From Candidatus Elusimicrobium euhamitermitis (lineage in GTDB: Bacteria; Elusimicrobiota; Elusimicrobia; Elusimicrobiales; Elusimicrobiaceae): a stretch of 18,149 bases of DNA. This document shows positions 1 to 7,453 of this stretch, one piece after another. Made by a program: the position numbers and the translations under genes. The stretch is from assembly GCA_031254225.1 (NCBI GenBank), contig JAIRUU010000126.1, positions 1 through 18,149 on the forward strand. The letters are read 5' to 3'. Each line of letters begins with the position of its first letter. Position 1 is the first letter of the stretch. The notes beneath the pieces were generated by a model, which was not told the DNA's origin, ran no database searches, and was given only the letters and a program-made list of their open reading frames with translations.

Positions 1-1
1 A

Positions 2-82
2 TACAGGCGTGAAAAAAAGATTGATTTGATATTGAAACAGAATCCTCACTTTTTTGATTTGTATGATTCTTTAAGTTTATAA
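2..82 (+). CDS. C-terminal end of an unidentified protein (5' end outside window)
   Basis: An open frame enters from the left edge and stops at TAA 80-82, giving 26 residues that begin YRREKKID and end LYDSLSL. The composition (charged, then hydrophobic and aromatic, no low complexity) looks like a genuine protein tail. It is followed by non-coding repeats and a terminator that can also act on the + strand. There is too little sequence to name a family, and it could be a chance open frame. Confidence 0.4.
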   Translation, partial: YRREKKIDLILKQNPHFFDLYDSLSL

Positions 83-87
83 AGGGA

Positions 88-232
88 TATCCCCACGCCC
101 TTTCAGGGCTCAGGATGACCTTTATTTTATTATTGCAGAGTTATCCGCCGCCTGAAGCGGCTCGGCATGACTTCATTTTTTCATCCGCAGCCACCCCGCC
201 TCCTCTGCGGCTCAGGATGACCTCATTTTATT
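88..232. repeat. Three degenerate REP-like units (CTCAGGATGACCT type)
   Basis: Three units lie in tandem at about 88-131, 142-181 and 182-232. Each starts with ATCC, holds a short GC-rich arm pair (such as CCGCCTGAAGCGG), then CTCAGGATGAC or CTCGGCATGAC, then an AT-rich tail such as CTCATTTTATT. Between them they fill most of the gap between the left partial gene and the porin terminator. The GTCATCCTGAG motif, reverse complement of the core, is a familiar intergenic repeat core in many bacteria. No protein is encoded here. Confidence 0.6.
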
Positions 233-241
233 AACGACAAC

Positions 242-272
242 AAAAAAACCGGCCCTTGCGGGCCGGTTTTTT
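242..272 (-). terminator. Rho-independent terminator of the porin gene, probably bidirectional
   Basis: CCGGCCC (249-255) and GGGCCGG (260-266) form a perfect 7-bp GC stem with a 4-base loop. An A-run (242-248) lies on one side and a T-run (267-272) on the other. It sits 22 bases past the porin stop codon. Read on the minus strand it is followed by seven T; on the plus strand by six T, so it can also stop transcripts from the left partial gene. Confidence 0.9.
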
Positions 273-293
273 ATTGCTTTAAAAACCAACTGA

Positions 294-1577
294 TTAGAAG
301 CGGACTAACATACCGGTCTGAGCTTTGTAAGCATTAGGAGTGCCCGCGACATGCGTGAAACCGCCGGCAAGGTGGAGTTCAACGCTTCTGTTCATCTGGT
401 ATTTAACCCAGGCGTCAGCTTCGTGAACCGGCGTGCCGTGAAGGTTTCTGTCTCTGACGTCAAAGCCGTCAAGAGAGAACGTGAACTTGTCAATAGCGGC
501 AAATCTCATGTCAACGCCGAGGTTGAAAAGAGCGGCGTCAGCAAAGAGCGCGCTGTTGTTGTTCGTAAGCTGGCCCATGATTAAACCGGGTCTGTAGTTG
601 CCGAACGTGGTGATATTGTTGGCGCGGAAGAACTGGGCTCTGGGCATAATATCGCCGAGGTCAAGTGAAGCGTCCACTTTCCACATATCGTTTTTGTCCA
701 TATCAAACGGTTTATCACCGCCGACGTTTCTGGCATACTCAAGAGACACATTGAGTTTGTCAAAAGTGGCTGACGGTTTAACGCCGTATATGCCCATGTA
801 AATGTCAGGCGTGGTCATAGGAGCTATGGCAGCCGGCGGAACGACGGTGTTGTCAACCGCGAAACCGGTGTTGAAGAAATTCCTGAACTGGTAGAAATAA
901 GCCTGTAATTTGAAGCTATCGCTGAAGGCGTATTTCGCGTCAACGCCTAAGAGAGAAGCGTCGTTATTTTGGTTGACAGGGTCAAGAGCGACGGCAGGAA
1001 GGGTCATGTTCATGAACGCTTCTGTTACTTTGGCATAGACGAAATCCCATGACAAAGCTTCGCCGGCGTAAGAGAGCTTTACGGCGTCAAGCGACATGGC
1101 CTGTCTGGCGTCTCTCTGTTCGGAATTATAGTGGTTAGGACCGAAATACATTACAGCGCTGTCCTCGTCTCCGTAGAACTGGCGGCCGATTTTGGCTTCC
1201 AGGCAGCAGAAAAGATTTTTAAGAACAACGTTGGCTTCAACGACGTCTACGTTGTTAAGATAGCTCTGTAAAGAAGCGCCGTTATGCGTGATGCCGCCAA
1301 AATCCGGCGTATCCTGCCCCCACATATTATAATAAGCCAAAGTTAAATTGGCTTTAACATTTTCTGCAAGGCCCGCGTTGATGCCGTATAAAACTCTTAC
1401 GGAAGTGTTGGAATAGCTGCTGGTGCCTGTAGCGCCGATGCCGGGAACATTGCTGTCCATTGTACCAAGCACTTGTATTTCACCGCTGGTTCTTACATTT
1501 CTGAGTAGGTCAGCTTTAGCAGGTACTGCGACTGCCACTAAGGCTAACACTAAAATTACACCTAGTAATTTTCTCAT
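294..1577 (-). CDS. Outer-membrane porin-like beta-barrel protein
   Basis: The 427-residue product has a clear Sec signal peptide: MRKLL, a hydrophobic run rich in V, A and L, then a PAKA cleavage site near residue 22. The mature part is built of alternating polar/hydrophobic strands with aromatic residues and short polar turns, and ends in Arg-Phe. A terminal Phe is typical of outer-membrane barrels inserted by BamA. A CC pair occurs near residues 124-125. The start is well supported: AAGGAG (1585-1590, minus strand) lies seven bases upstream, behind a good promoter. The gene is monocistronic, with its own terminator. The family cannot be fixed by eye; it resembles general or phosphate/alginate-type porins in style, and the substrate is unknown. 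Confidence 0.8.
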   Translation of the reverse strand: MRKLLGVILVLALVAVAVPAKADLLRNVRTSGEIQVLGTMDSNVPGIGATGTSSYSNTSVRVLYGINAGLAENVKANLTLAYYNMWGQDTPDFGGITHNGASLQSYLNNVDVVEANVVLKNLFCCLEAKIGRQFYGDEDSAVMYFGPNHYNSEQRDARQAMSLDAVKLSYAGEALSWDFVYAKVTEAFMNMTLPAVALDPVNQNNDASLLGVDAKYAFSDSFKLQAYFYQFRNFFNTGFAVDNTVVPPAAIAPMTTPDIYMGIYGVKPSATFDKLNVSLEYARNVGGDKPFDMDKNDMWKVDASLDLGDIMPRAQFFRANNITTFGNYRPGLIMGQLTNNNSALFADAALFNLGVDMRFAAIDKFTFSLDGFDVRDRNLHGTPVHEADAWVKYQMNRSVELHLAGGFTHVAGTPNAYKAQTGMLVRF

Positions 1578-1617
1578 TACAATTCTCCTTGTCTAAGTTA
1601 ATTATGACTACTCCATT

Positions 1618-1647
1618 ATTTTAGAAAGTTTTACACGCAAAAAGCAA
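1618..1647 (-). promoter_or_regulatory. Sigma70-type promoter for the porin
   Basis: On the minus strand TTGCTT (1642-1647) is followed by an 18-base spacer and TAAAAT (1618-1623). The predicted leader is about 35 bases and carries the AAGGAG ribosome site at 1585-1590. Spacer and -10 match the divergent proB promoter. Confidence 0.6.
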
Positions 1648-1678
1648 GTCCTATTTTTAAACGCAGCATAAAAGACTA

Positions 1679-1708
1679 TTGACTTTCAAATTTCAATTTT
1701 TCTAAAAT
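1679..1708 (+). promoter_or_regulatory. Sigma70-type promoter for the proBAC operon
   Basis: TTGACT (1679-1684), an 18-base spacer and TAAAAT (1703-1708) give a good promoter about 31 bases upstream of the proB start. A second perfect TATAAT (1732-1737) lies directly before the start codon but has no convincing -35 box, so it is the less likely promoter. Confidence 0.55.
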
Positions 1709-1739
1709 GCGCGCGCTTTGCCGCTATTTCCTATAATAT

Positions 1740-2606
1740 ATGTATATGAAACCAAAAGTCAAAGACATTTTTAAACGCGGGGAAACGGCGGTATTCAAAC
1801 TCGGCTCTTCGCTGATTGCGGGAGAGGACGGCGTGCGGACAGACTGGATTGACTCCCTTGCGGAAGAGTGCAAAGAACTTATTTCCCGCGGCGTAAAGCC
1901 CGTTATAGTGTCGTCCGGCGCGATAGCGCTGGGCAGAGGCATACTCGGCCTCGGCAATAAAACGCTGACGCTGGCTCAGAAGCAGGCGGCCTCGGCCGTG
2001 GGGCAGGTGTCGCTTTCTTCTCTTTTCCAAACCATTTTTAATATTAAAAAAATAAAAACGGCGCAGGTCTTGTTAACCCGTTTCACTGCTGACCCGCAAA
2101 ACAAAGAAGCTTACCAGAACGCCGTCAACACAATGTCCGTCCTTCTTGACATGGGCGTGGTGCCGGTAATAAACGAGAACGACGTCGTTGCTACGGAAGA
2201 AATTAAATTCGGGGATAATGACCGCCTGGGCGCGGTAGTGGCCCGCATGACGGGCGCGGATATTTTATTTTTATTTTCCGACATTGACGGCCTTTATGAT
2301 AAAGATCCCAAAACAAACAAAGACGCAAAATTTATTCCGCTGATAACTGAAATCACGCCGGAAATTGAGGCCATGGCCGAAAGCAGCAAAAACCCGCTGG
2401 CCGCCGGCGGCATGGTTACAAAAATAATAGCCGGCAAAATGTGTCTTGAAGCGGGCTGCAAAATGGTTATCATGCACGGCAAAGCGCAGTATCCTCTGGC
2501 CAGGCTGGCCGACGGAGAAAGGTGCACATGGTTTATCCCTTCTTCCCCTCGCCCTAAAAGGGAGAGGGCAGGCCTGCCTCGCCGTAGCGAAGCGAAGGCG
2601 GGGTGA
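1740..2606 (+). CDS. proB: Glutamate 5-kinase, PUA-less, with repeat-derived C-terminus
   Basis: Phosphorylates L-glutamate with ATP, the first and usually proline-inhibited step of proline synthesis, in the cytoplasm. Amino-acid kinase motifs are in order: FKLGSS (19-24), IVSSGAIA (56-63), NENDVV (145-150), FGDNDRLGA (157-165), SDIDGLYDKDP (180-190) and AGGMVTKI (222-229). The kinase domain ends near residue 265. The last ~24 residues (from FIPSSPRPK) are encoded by an intergenic-type repeat, and the C-terminal PUA domain present in E. coli ProB (367 residues) is absent. All kinase motifs remain, so activity is plausible. Two start codons are possible, 1740 and 1746; neither has a clear Shine-Dalgarno. 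First gene of proB-proA-proC, all on the + strand. Confidence 0.93.
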   Translation: MYMKPKVKDIFKRGETAVFKLGSSLIAGEDGVRTDWIDSLAEECKELISRGVKPVIVSSGAIALGRGILGLGNKTLTLAQKQAASAVGQVSLSSLFQTIFNIKKIKTAQVLLTRFTADPQNKEAYQNAVNTMSVLLDMGVVPVINENDVVATEEIKFGDNDRLGAVVARMTGADILFLFSDIDGLYDKDPKTNKDAKFIPLITEITPEIEAMAESSKNPLAAGGMVTKIIAGKMCLEAGCKMVIMHGKAQYPLARLADGERCTWFIPSSPRPKRERAGLPRRSEAKAG

Positions 2607-2615
2607 GGGTTTTGC
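2536..2615 (+). repeat. REP-like repeat covering the 3' end of proB
   Basis: A hairpin of the type CCCTCGCCCT-AAAAGGGAGAGGG (2546-2568) is followed by a second imperfect hairpin, CGCCGTAGCGAAGCGAAGGCG (about 2580-2600), then GGGTGAGGG. The second part is a variant of the CGCCGTAGCGCAGCG core of the micro-ORF repeats in this window. It lies inside the proB reading frame up to and past the stop at 2604-2606. Shorter relatives without the second hairpin occur at 10495-10523 and 11903-11923. Confidence 0.65.
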
Positions 2616-2634
2616 ACGTAAACATATTGTCGTG

Positions 2635-2728
2635 GAATTCCCCATTTTAGGGGGAAAGCCCCGAAGGGGAAATGCCTGCCGCGCCGTAGCGCAGCGTAGG
2701 CGGGGGGTAAATGGACGTTATAAAATAA
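2635..2728 (+). repeat. Micro-ORF repeat, copy A, upstream of proA
   Basis: Fills the proB-proA gap. It starts GAATTCCCC, has C-run/G-run hairpins, the core CGCCGTAGCGCAGCGTAGG, then a G-run and TAAATGGACGTTATAAAATAA. The end encodes a micro-ORF MDVIK-stop at 2711-2728, and the proA ATG begins one base after that stop (2730). Nearly identical to copies C and D; copy B is shorter. Confidence 0.85.
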
Positions 2729-2729
2729 T

Positions 2730-3983
2730 ATGGATATAAAAGAACAGGTAAGAGAATTAGCCGCCGCCGCCAAAAACGCTTTTCCTGTTTTGGCTGCAGC
2801 GCCGCGCGCGCAAAAAGATGCGGCTCTTAATTTTGCGGCGGAAGAAATTCTAAAAAACAAACAAAAAATTTTAGAAGCAAACGAGCGGGATTTAAAATCT
2901 CTTACGTGTTCGGTGCCCGCTCCCGCGCGCGAACGCATGACGCTTACCGACACCCGCGTTGACGCCATGGCGGACGGCTTAAAACAAATAGCCGCGCTTG
3001 AGGACCCCGTCGGAAAAATTTTAAAAAGCTGGACCGCGCCCGCTGGTTTTAAAATAGAAAAAGCGAGCGTGCCGCTGGGCCTGTTGTGCGTAATTTACGA
3101 GTCGCGCCCCAATGTTACGGCCGACGCTGCGGCTTTATGCATTAAATCCGGCAACACGGTAATTTTGCGCGGCGGCGCGGACGCTTTTAATTCCTCTTAC
3201 GCTATTTGGCAGTGTCTGCGGGAGGGTTTAAAAAAGGCCGGGCTCCCGCCGGAGTGCGCGCAGATGGTCCCGTCAAAATCGCGGGACGCGGTCGGGGAAC
3301 TTTTAAAACTTGACGGTTTGATTGACGTCATAATTCCGCGCGGCGGCAAAAATCTGATTGAGCGCGTAAGCGCGGAAACCCGCATACCTACTTTCAAACA
3401 TTTAAACGGCATTTGCCACACTTTTGTGGAAAAAAACGCGGACATTGATATGGCGGCAAAAGTCGTGGTAAACGCAAAAATGCGCCGCGTTTCAATCTGC
3501 GGCGCGACGGAAACCATGCTCCTTGACAAAACGCTGCCCGCCGGCGGCGCAAAGAAAATTGTCGCGGCTCTTATTTCCGCCGGCTGCGAAGTGCGCGGGG
3601 ACGCTTTTGTCCAGACTTTAAATTCAGAAGTAAAGCCTGCGGCGGAGCAGGACTTCGGCGCGGAATTTTTAGACGCGGTTATTTCCGCCAAACAGGTTGA
3701 CGGCGTGAAAGGTGCGGCAGAGCACATAGCAAAATACGGCTCCTCGCACACGGAAAGCATTATCACGGGCGACGCGGCGGCGGCGGAAGAATTTTTAAAT
3801 TCCGTGGACAGCGCGGTGGTCATGCACAACGCCTCCACGCAGTTTTGCGACGGGGGAGAGTTCGGCTTCGGCGGGGAAATAGGCATTGCGACGGGCCGCC
3901 TCCACGCGCGCGGGCCGGTGGCGCTTGAGCAGCTTGTAACTTTCAAATATAAAGTAAAAGGGAACGGACACACAAGAAAATGA
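2730..3983 (+). CDS. proA: Gamma-glutamyl phosphate reductase
   Basis: Reduces gamma-glutamyl phosphate with NADPH to glutamate-5-semialdehyde, which cyclises to pyrroline-5-carboxylate: the second step of proline synthesis, usually in contact with ProB. The 417-residue length is the family norm. Visible aldehyde-dehydrogenase-like motifs are IYESRPNVT (122-130), KSGNTVILRGG (139-149), IPRGGKNLI (202-210) and the active-site stretch RRVSICGATETML (252-264) with the expected catalytic Cys257. The C-terminal region contains SSHTESI and EFGFGGEIGIATGRLHARGP, both typical of ProA. The ATG lies one base past the stop of the micro-ORF in repeat copy A, so translation may be re-initiated from it. 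Second gene of the proline operon. Confidence 0.97.
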   Translation: MDIKEQVRELAAAAKNAFPVLAAAPRAQKDAALNFAAEEILKNKQKILEANERDLKSLTCSVPAPARERMTLTDTRVDAMADGLKQIAALEDPVGKILKSWTAPAGFKIEKASVPLGLLCVIYESRPNVTADAAALCIKSGNTVILRGGADAFNSSYAIWQCLREGLKKAGLPPECAQMVPSKSRDAVGELLKLDGLIDVIIPRGGKNLIERVSAETRIPTFKHLNGICHTFVEKNADIDMAAKVVVNAKMRRVSICGATETMLLDKTLPAGGAKKIVAALISAGCEVRGDAFVQTLNSEVKPAAEQDFGAEFLDAVISAKQVDGVKGAAEHIAKYGSSHTESIITGDAAAAEEFLNSVDSAVVMHNASTQFCDGGEFGFGGEIGIATGRLHARGPVALEQLVTFKYKVKGNGHTRK

Positions 3984-3996
3984 ACTCCACCGAAGA

Positions 3997-4070
3997 GAAT
4001 TCCCCCTTTTAAGGGGTAATGCCTGACGCGCCGTAGCGCAGCGTAGGCAGTGGGTAAATGGACGTTATAA
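3997..4070 (+). repeat. Micro-ORF repeat, copy B, upstream of and fused to proC
   Basis: A shorter copy in the proA-proC gap. It begins GAATTCCCCC, has one C-run/G-run hairpin instead of two, the same CGCCGTAGCGCAGCGTAGG core, then TGGGTAAATGGACGTTATAA. The AAAATAA ending of the other copies is missing, so the micro-ORF stop is lost and its ATG (4058) reads in frame into proC. Confidence 0.8.
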
Positions 4071-4879
4071 TTATGAAAAACATAAAAATATTATTCGCCG
4101 GCTGCGGCGAAATGGGCGGCGCGCTGATTGATGCTTGGGCGGGAATAATACCGCCGCAAAATTTTTTTATAGTAAAGAAACGCGCGGACGGCGTAAGCGC
4201 GCTGCGCGCGCGCGGCTTTAACGCGGACACAAAATTTCCGCAAAATTTTAACGCCGATATCGTCGTCATAGCGGTAAAACCTAAAACGGTAAAAGAAATA
4301 CTGCCGCACGTCGCGCCGCACGCCAAAAACGGCGCGCTGCTTTTTTCCGTGGCCGCGGGCAGGACCGTTAAATTTATAGAAGATAACCTCGGCTTTCCCG
4401 CCGCGGTCGCGCGGTGTATGCCGAATTTGGGCGTCGCCGTAAAACAAGGCGCGAGCGGCATGTTCGCGAATGAAAGAGTTACGGCGGAGCAGATGAATTT
4501 GTGCACAACGCTGATGTCAAAATGCGGCGTAAACGTCTGGCTGGAAAGGGAAGAATTGATTAACGCGGTAATAGCCGTCTCAGGCTCCAGTCCGGCGTAC
4601 ATAGCGTATTTTTCGGAGTGTTTAACAAAAGCCTGCGCGGACATGGGCCTTAAAGAAAATGACGCCCGCGCGCTTGCCCTGCAAGCCCTGCGCGGCACCG
4701 CGGAATTTCTGCAAAAAACCGGCGAACCGCCGCAGAATTTTATAAAAAAAGTAGCCACCCCGGGCGGCAGCACCGAAGCGGCAATGAACGTCCTCACGTC
4801 GGGAGATTTCAGCCGCCAAATAGCGCAATCCTGCCAAGCCGCCGCCTTAGCCGCCCAAAAAAGAGAAGAAGAGAATTAG
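4058..4879 (+). CDS. proC: Pyrroline-5-carboxylate reductase
   Basis: Reduces pyrroline-5-carboxylate to L-proline with NAD(P)H, the final step after ProB and ProA. The product has an N-terminal Rossmann motif, ILFAGCGEMGGA (residues 11-22), a VIAVKP turn, and the family's C-terminal dimerisation region: VSGSSPAYIAYFSE, later ATPGGSTEAAMNVL. At 273 residues it has normal length. The start is ambiguous. ATG 4058 comes from the upstream repeat and gives MDVII before the family's usual start; ATG 4073 (MKNIKILFAG) matches family length better but has no Shine-Dalgarno. The GGG before 4058 could serve as a weak site. The stop is 16 bases from the convergent gene at 4896, with no terminator seen. 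Confidence 0.95.
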   Translation: MDVIIMKNIKILFAGCGEMGGALIDAWAGIIPPQNFFIVKKRADGVSALRARGFNADTKFPQNFNADIVVIAVKPKTVKEILPHVAPHAKNGALLFSVAAGRTVKFIEDNLGFPAAVARCMPNLGVAVKQGASGMFANERVTAEQMNLCTTLMSKCGVNVWLEREELINAVIAVSGSSPAYIAYFSECLTKACADMGLKENDARALALQALRGTAEFLQKTGEPPQNFIKKVATPGGSTEAAMNVLTSGDFSRQIAQSCQAAALAAQKREEEN

Positions 4880-4895
4880 ATGATTGCTTATTTTA

Positions 4896-5426
4896 TCAAG
4901 AAACTGTTATATCTCTTTTAAGGAGATTAACGCAAATTTCTTTATGAAACAAACCGCGTTCTTCTTTGGACATAATATCCAAATCCAATTCAAACGGAGT
5001 TTCGCCAAAAAGTTTGCGTAATTTCTGCCGCATCGTCAGATTGCACAAAGATAAATTCCTCACTTCAAAACACAAGAAATCATGATACCGCGGGCGGTAT
5101 TTTCCGTAACCGATCAGCCTGCGGCTCTTTCTTATGCGCACGGCATAAATATTGTCCCACAAAAGCGGCGCCATGCCGCGTATCTCAATGCTGTCATTCC
5201 TTATCTTTACGTAAGGAGTTTTATCAATAAAAAGTTTATAAAGAGAAAAGAGAATGAGAATTATCGCGCAATAAAATACAATCAGTATAAAATAATCTGA
5301 ACTTGCACCTTTATTAAAAACCTTACCAAAAAGGGGAATAGCTAAAAAAAGAGCAATAAGCAACATTAAAAAATAGCGCCATTTTGAAACATAAAAACCC
5401 ATGCCGCCGTCTTTTAATGTTTTCAT
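4896..5426 (-). CDS. Small membrane protein, two TM segments and a possible PH-like domain
   Basis: About 176 residues from ATG 5426. AGGA at 5432-5435 lies five bases upstream, so I prefer this start to the more upstream GTG at 5444. There are two hydrophobic segments, around YFLMLLIALFLAIPLF and YFILIVFYCAIILILF, followed by a soluble C-terminal part with YVKIRNDSIEIRG, WDNIYAVRI and FLCFEVRN. This layout of two N-terminal helices and a beta-rich domain resembles small bacterial PH-domain membrane proteins (STM3941-like). That assignment is tentative and the function is unknown. It follows nadB by 26 bases on the same strand and is probably cotranscribed, but nothing in the sequence ties it to NAD synthesis. 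Confidence 0.75.
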   Translation of the reverse strand: MKTLKDGGMGFYVSKWRYFLMLLIALFLAIPLFGKVFNKGASSDYFILIVFYCAIILILFSLYKLFIDKTPYVKIRNDSIEIRGMAPLLWDNIYAVRIRKSRRLIGYGKYRPRYHDFLCFEVRNLSLCNLTMRQKLRKLFGETPFELDLDIMSKEERGLFHKEICVNLLKRDITVS

Positions 5427-5452
5427 TTTGTTCCTAATCAACACACAAATAT

Positions 5453-6988
5453 TTAACTTATACAGTGACAGCCGCTGCTTTTGTTATTTTTCAGCGCGGC
5501 GTAAGTGATGAGCAGCGCGGTCTGCGCGCCGTTTCTCAGGTTGATTAACTCCGGCGTCAGCTGCACGCCTTTATAAAACTCGTTAATCTCGTTATGCAGA
5601 TGTCTCAAAATTTTTTCCGCCCGCCGCAAATGCGTTTTGCTTCTTATCAGCCCGACGTAATTCCACATCGTGCTCTGCAAGGTTGAAATATCCTGCTTAA
5701 CCAAATTTATGTCCGCCTGAGACGACGGGCTTTCCCACTCGCGCGGTTTTGCTTTTACAAAACCGCCGCGTTTAACGTCCGCCGCGTCCGCCGCGGCGCA
5801 GGCCGCGCCCATTGACAGACTTTCAAGGAGCGACGTGCTGGCCAGCCTGTTCGCGCCGTGCAGGCCCGTGCACGCGGACTCGCCGATAACGTTTAAATTT
5901 AAAATATTCGTCCTGCCCGCGGGCGTCGCGTAAACGCCGCCGCAAAAATAATGCGCGGCCGGCACGACGGGAATTTGCTCCCGCGTAATATCCACGCCGT
6001 ACTCAAGACAATTTTTGTAAATGTTCGGAAAACGCTCTTTTATGCGCGCCGGCTGTATCGCCGACAAATCCAGAAAAATATTTTCGCCGCCCAGCCGCTG
6101 CTCCTCAATAGCGCGCGCCACGACGTCGCGCGGCGCGAGGGAACCCATGGGATGGTATTTACCCATAAATTCTTTGCCGTTAGAATCAACCAGCACGCCG
6201 CCCTCGCCGCGCACGGCTTCCGAAATCAAAAACGTTTTGCCTTTGCCGAACACCGTCGGGTGGAACTGCACAAACTCCATGTTCATCACGCGCGCGCCCA
6301 CGCGGTAAGCCATGGCAATGCCGTGGCCGTAAGCGTTTTCCGCGTTTGTGCTGTGCCTATAAACGCGCCCCACGCCGCCGGCGGCAAGCACGGTTTTTTT
6401 GGCGGTAACGGCGTAAACCTCGCCGGTTTTATTATTTAAAATATACGCGCCGAAACACGTCAGCGGATAATAACGGTCTAAAATATTTACGGAGTTATGA
6501 GATAAAGTCAACAGGTCAACGGCGGTATTTTCCGAGAGGAGTTTAATTTTTTTATTTTTTTTAACCGCCGCGGACAGATGTGAAAGTATTGCGTGGCCCG
6601 TCGTGTCTTTGGAATAAATAATGCGGTTTTTTGTGTGCGCGCCTTCGCGCGTGTAAAGAAGATTGCCCTTTAAGTCCCTGTCAAAGGGGACTTTTAAATC
6701 TTTGATAAATAAATCTTTTAAAACGTTATAACCGTTAAGGCATATTTCCCGCGCGGCCGCCTCGTTGCAAAGCCCGCAGCCGGCGTTTTGAATATCTTTA
6801 ATCAGTCCGTCCATGCCGGACGGACTTTCAAAAATCACGCCGCCCTGCGCCAAATCGCTGTTAGTGCTCGCCGGCGCGCCGGCGGTAACCATCACGACGT
6901 TAAGCCCGCGCCGCGCCGCGCTGAGCGCGTAAGTGCTTCCCGCCAGCCCCGACCCGACGACCAAAACGTCCGTTTCCAAGACTTTCAT
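5453..6988 (-). CDS. nadB: L-aspartate oxidase
   Basis: FAD enzyme that oxidises L-aspartate to iminoaspartate, which quinolinate synthase (NadA) condenses with dihydroxyacetone phosphate for de novo NAD. The 511 residues show the N-terminal dinucleotide-binding motif VLVVGSGLAGSTYA, NSDLAQGG, EFVQFHPTVF, SEAVRGEGGVLVD, LAPRDVVARAI (typical of NadB rather than SdhA/FrdA), VVPAAHYFCGGV, and GESACTGLHGANRLASTSLLE for FAD binding. A helical C-terminal domain follows and ends SGCHCIS. The FAD fold begins immediately after the ATG, which supports the start at 6988. An AGGAAG lies about 15 bases upstream, rather far for a ribosome site. Repeat copy C ends 46 bases before the start. nadA and nadC are not in the window. 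Confidence 0.96.
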   Translation of the reverse strand: MKVLETDVLVVGSGLAGSTYALSAARRGLNVVMVTAGAPASTNSDLAQGGVIFESPSGMDGLIKDIQNAGCGLCNEAAAREICLNGYNVLKDLFIKDLKVPFDRDLKGNLLYTREGAHTKNRIIYSKDTTGHAILSHLSAAVKKNKKIKLLSENTAVDLLTLSHNSVNILDRYYPLTCFGAYILNNKTGEVYAVTAKKTVLAAGGVGRVYRHSTNAENAYGHGIAMAYRVGARVMNMEFVQFHPTVFGKGKTFLISEAVRGEGGVLVDSNGKEFMGKYHPMGSLAPRDVVARAIEEQRLGGENIFLDLSAIQPARIKERFPNIYKNCLEYGVDITREQIPVVPAAHYFCGGVYATPAGRTNILNLNVIGESACTGLHGANRLASTSLLESLSMGAACAAADAADVKRGGFVKAKPREWESPSSQADINLVKQDISTLQSTMWNYVGLIRSKTHLRRAEKILRHLHNEINEFYKGVQLTPELINLRNGAQTALLITYAALKNNKSSGCHCIS

Positions 6989-7034
6989 TATTGTAATCTA
7001 ACTTCCTGTTTTTTCCATTCTGCCGTGACTTGGT

Positions 7035-7128
7035 TTATTTTATAACGTCCATTTACCCCCCGCCTACGCTGCGCTACGGCGCGGCAGGCATTTCCCCTTA
7101 GGGGGTTTCCCCCTAAAAGGGGGAATTC
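7035..7128 (-). repeat. Micro-ORF repeat, copy C, upstream of nadB
   Basis: Minus-strand copy, nearly identical to A and D. It starts GAATTCCCCC at 7128, has two C-run/G-run hairpins (7109-7123 and 7094-7104), the CGCCGTAGCGCAGCGTAGG core, a six-G run, then a micro-ORF MDVIK-stop at 7052-7035. It faces nadB, whose ATG is 46 bases further on. Confidence 0.85.
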
Positions 7129-7147
7129 TAAGCTGAGGGAGCGACGT

Positions 7148-7333
7148 TGCCGTAACCGCCGTTAGTCGTCTGTTAAAAAAATTTCACAGGATTTTGAGAT
7201 GATTTTTTATTTTCTTCGGGCCGAACAAGTACTTAAGGCGAAGCGTACGGCGAGGCCCGAAAAAATAAAAAAGCGCTCAAAAGCCGAAGAAATTTTTCAA
7301 CAAACAGCCGAGCGAACGAAGTGAGCGAAACAG
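7148..7333 (+). repeat. Large structured hairpin repeat, copy 1
   Basis: Nested stems from outside in: CTGTT/AACAG (7170-7174, 7303-7307), AAAAATTTC/GAAATTTTT (7177-7185, 7289-7297), GG/CC, TTTT/AAAA with GAG/CTC (7192-7198, 7276-7282), TTTTTTATTTT/AAAATAAAAAA (7203-7213, 7262-7272), an unpaired C7214, and TTCGGGCC/GGCCCGAA (7215-7222, 7254-7261). The 31-base loop is 7223-7253. The element ends with a 23-base tail (7311-7333, starting AGCGAACGAAG) identical in copy 2. The same stem order, unpaired C and loop recur in copy 2 with compensatory stem changes. The strand is given by the orientation in which both copies were read; transcription is unproven. Confidence 0.8.
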
Positions 7334-7408
7334 TACGCTGTTTACAAGCGAAGCCTTGGCCGCGCCGTAGCGAAGCGCAGACGGGCAGCCGTGCGCTGGA
7401 AAACTTGC

Positions 7409-7426
7409 GGCGGGCGTAAGCCCGCC
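7409..7426. repeat. Short GC hairpin with GTAA loop
   Basis: GGCGGGC (7409-7415) and GCCCGCC (7420-7426) pair perfectly around GTAA, a GNRA-type loop if transcribed from the + strand. It lies between structured repeat copy 1 and the mlaD terminator. No T-run follows closely on either strand, so I do not call it a terminator. Confidence 0.55.
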
Positions 7427-7453
7427 CAAATAAAATTAGTCATGAAATAAAGT

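Noticed and set aside
88..232. Possible CRISPR array
   Set aside because: Only three degenerate units, no constant repeat with unique spacers of fixed size, and no cas genes.
1732..1737. TATAAT as main -10 box of proB
   Set aside because: No -35 box at the right distance; TTGACT-N18-TAAAAT upstream is better.
2294..2968. Open frame of 224 codons on the minus strand across the proB-proA junction
   Set aside because: Antisense to two clear genes; the middle is translated repeat (PPAYAALRRGRHFP type), which recurs at 8752-8937 only because the DNA repeat does.
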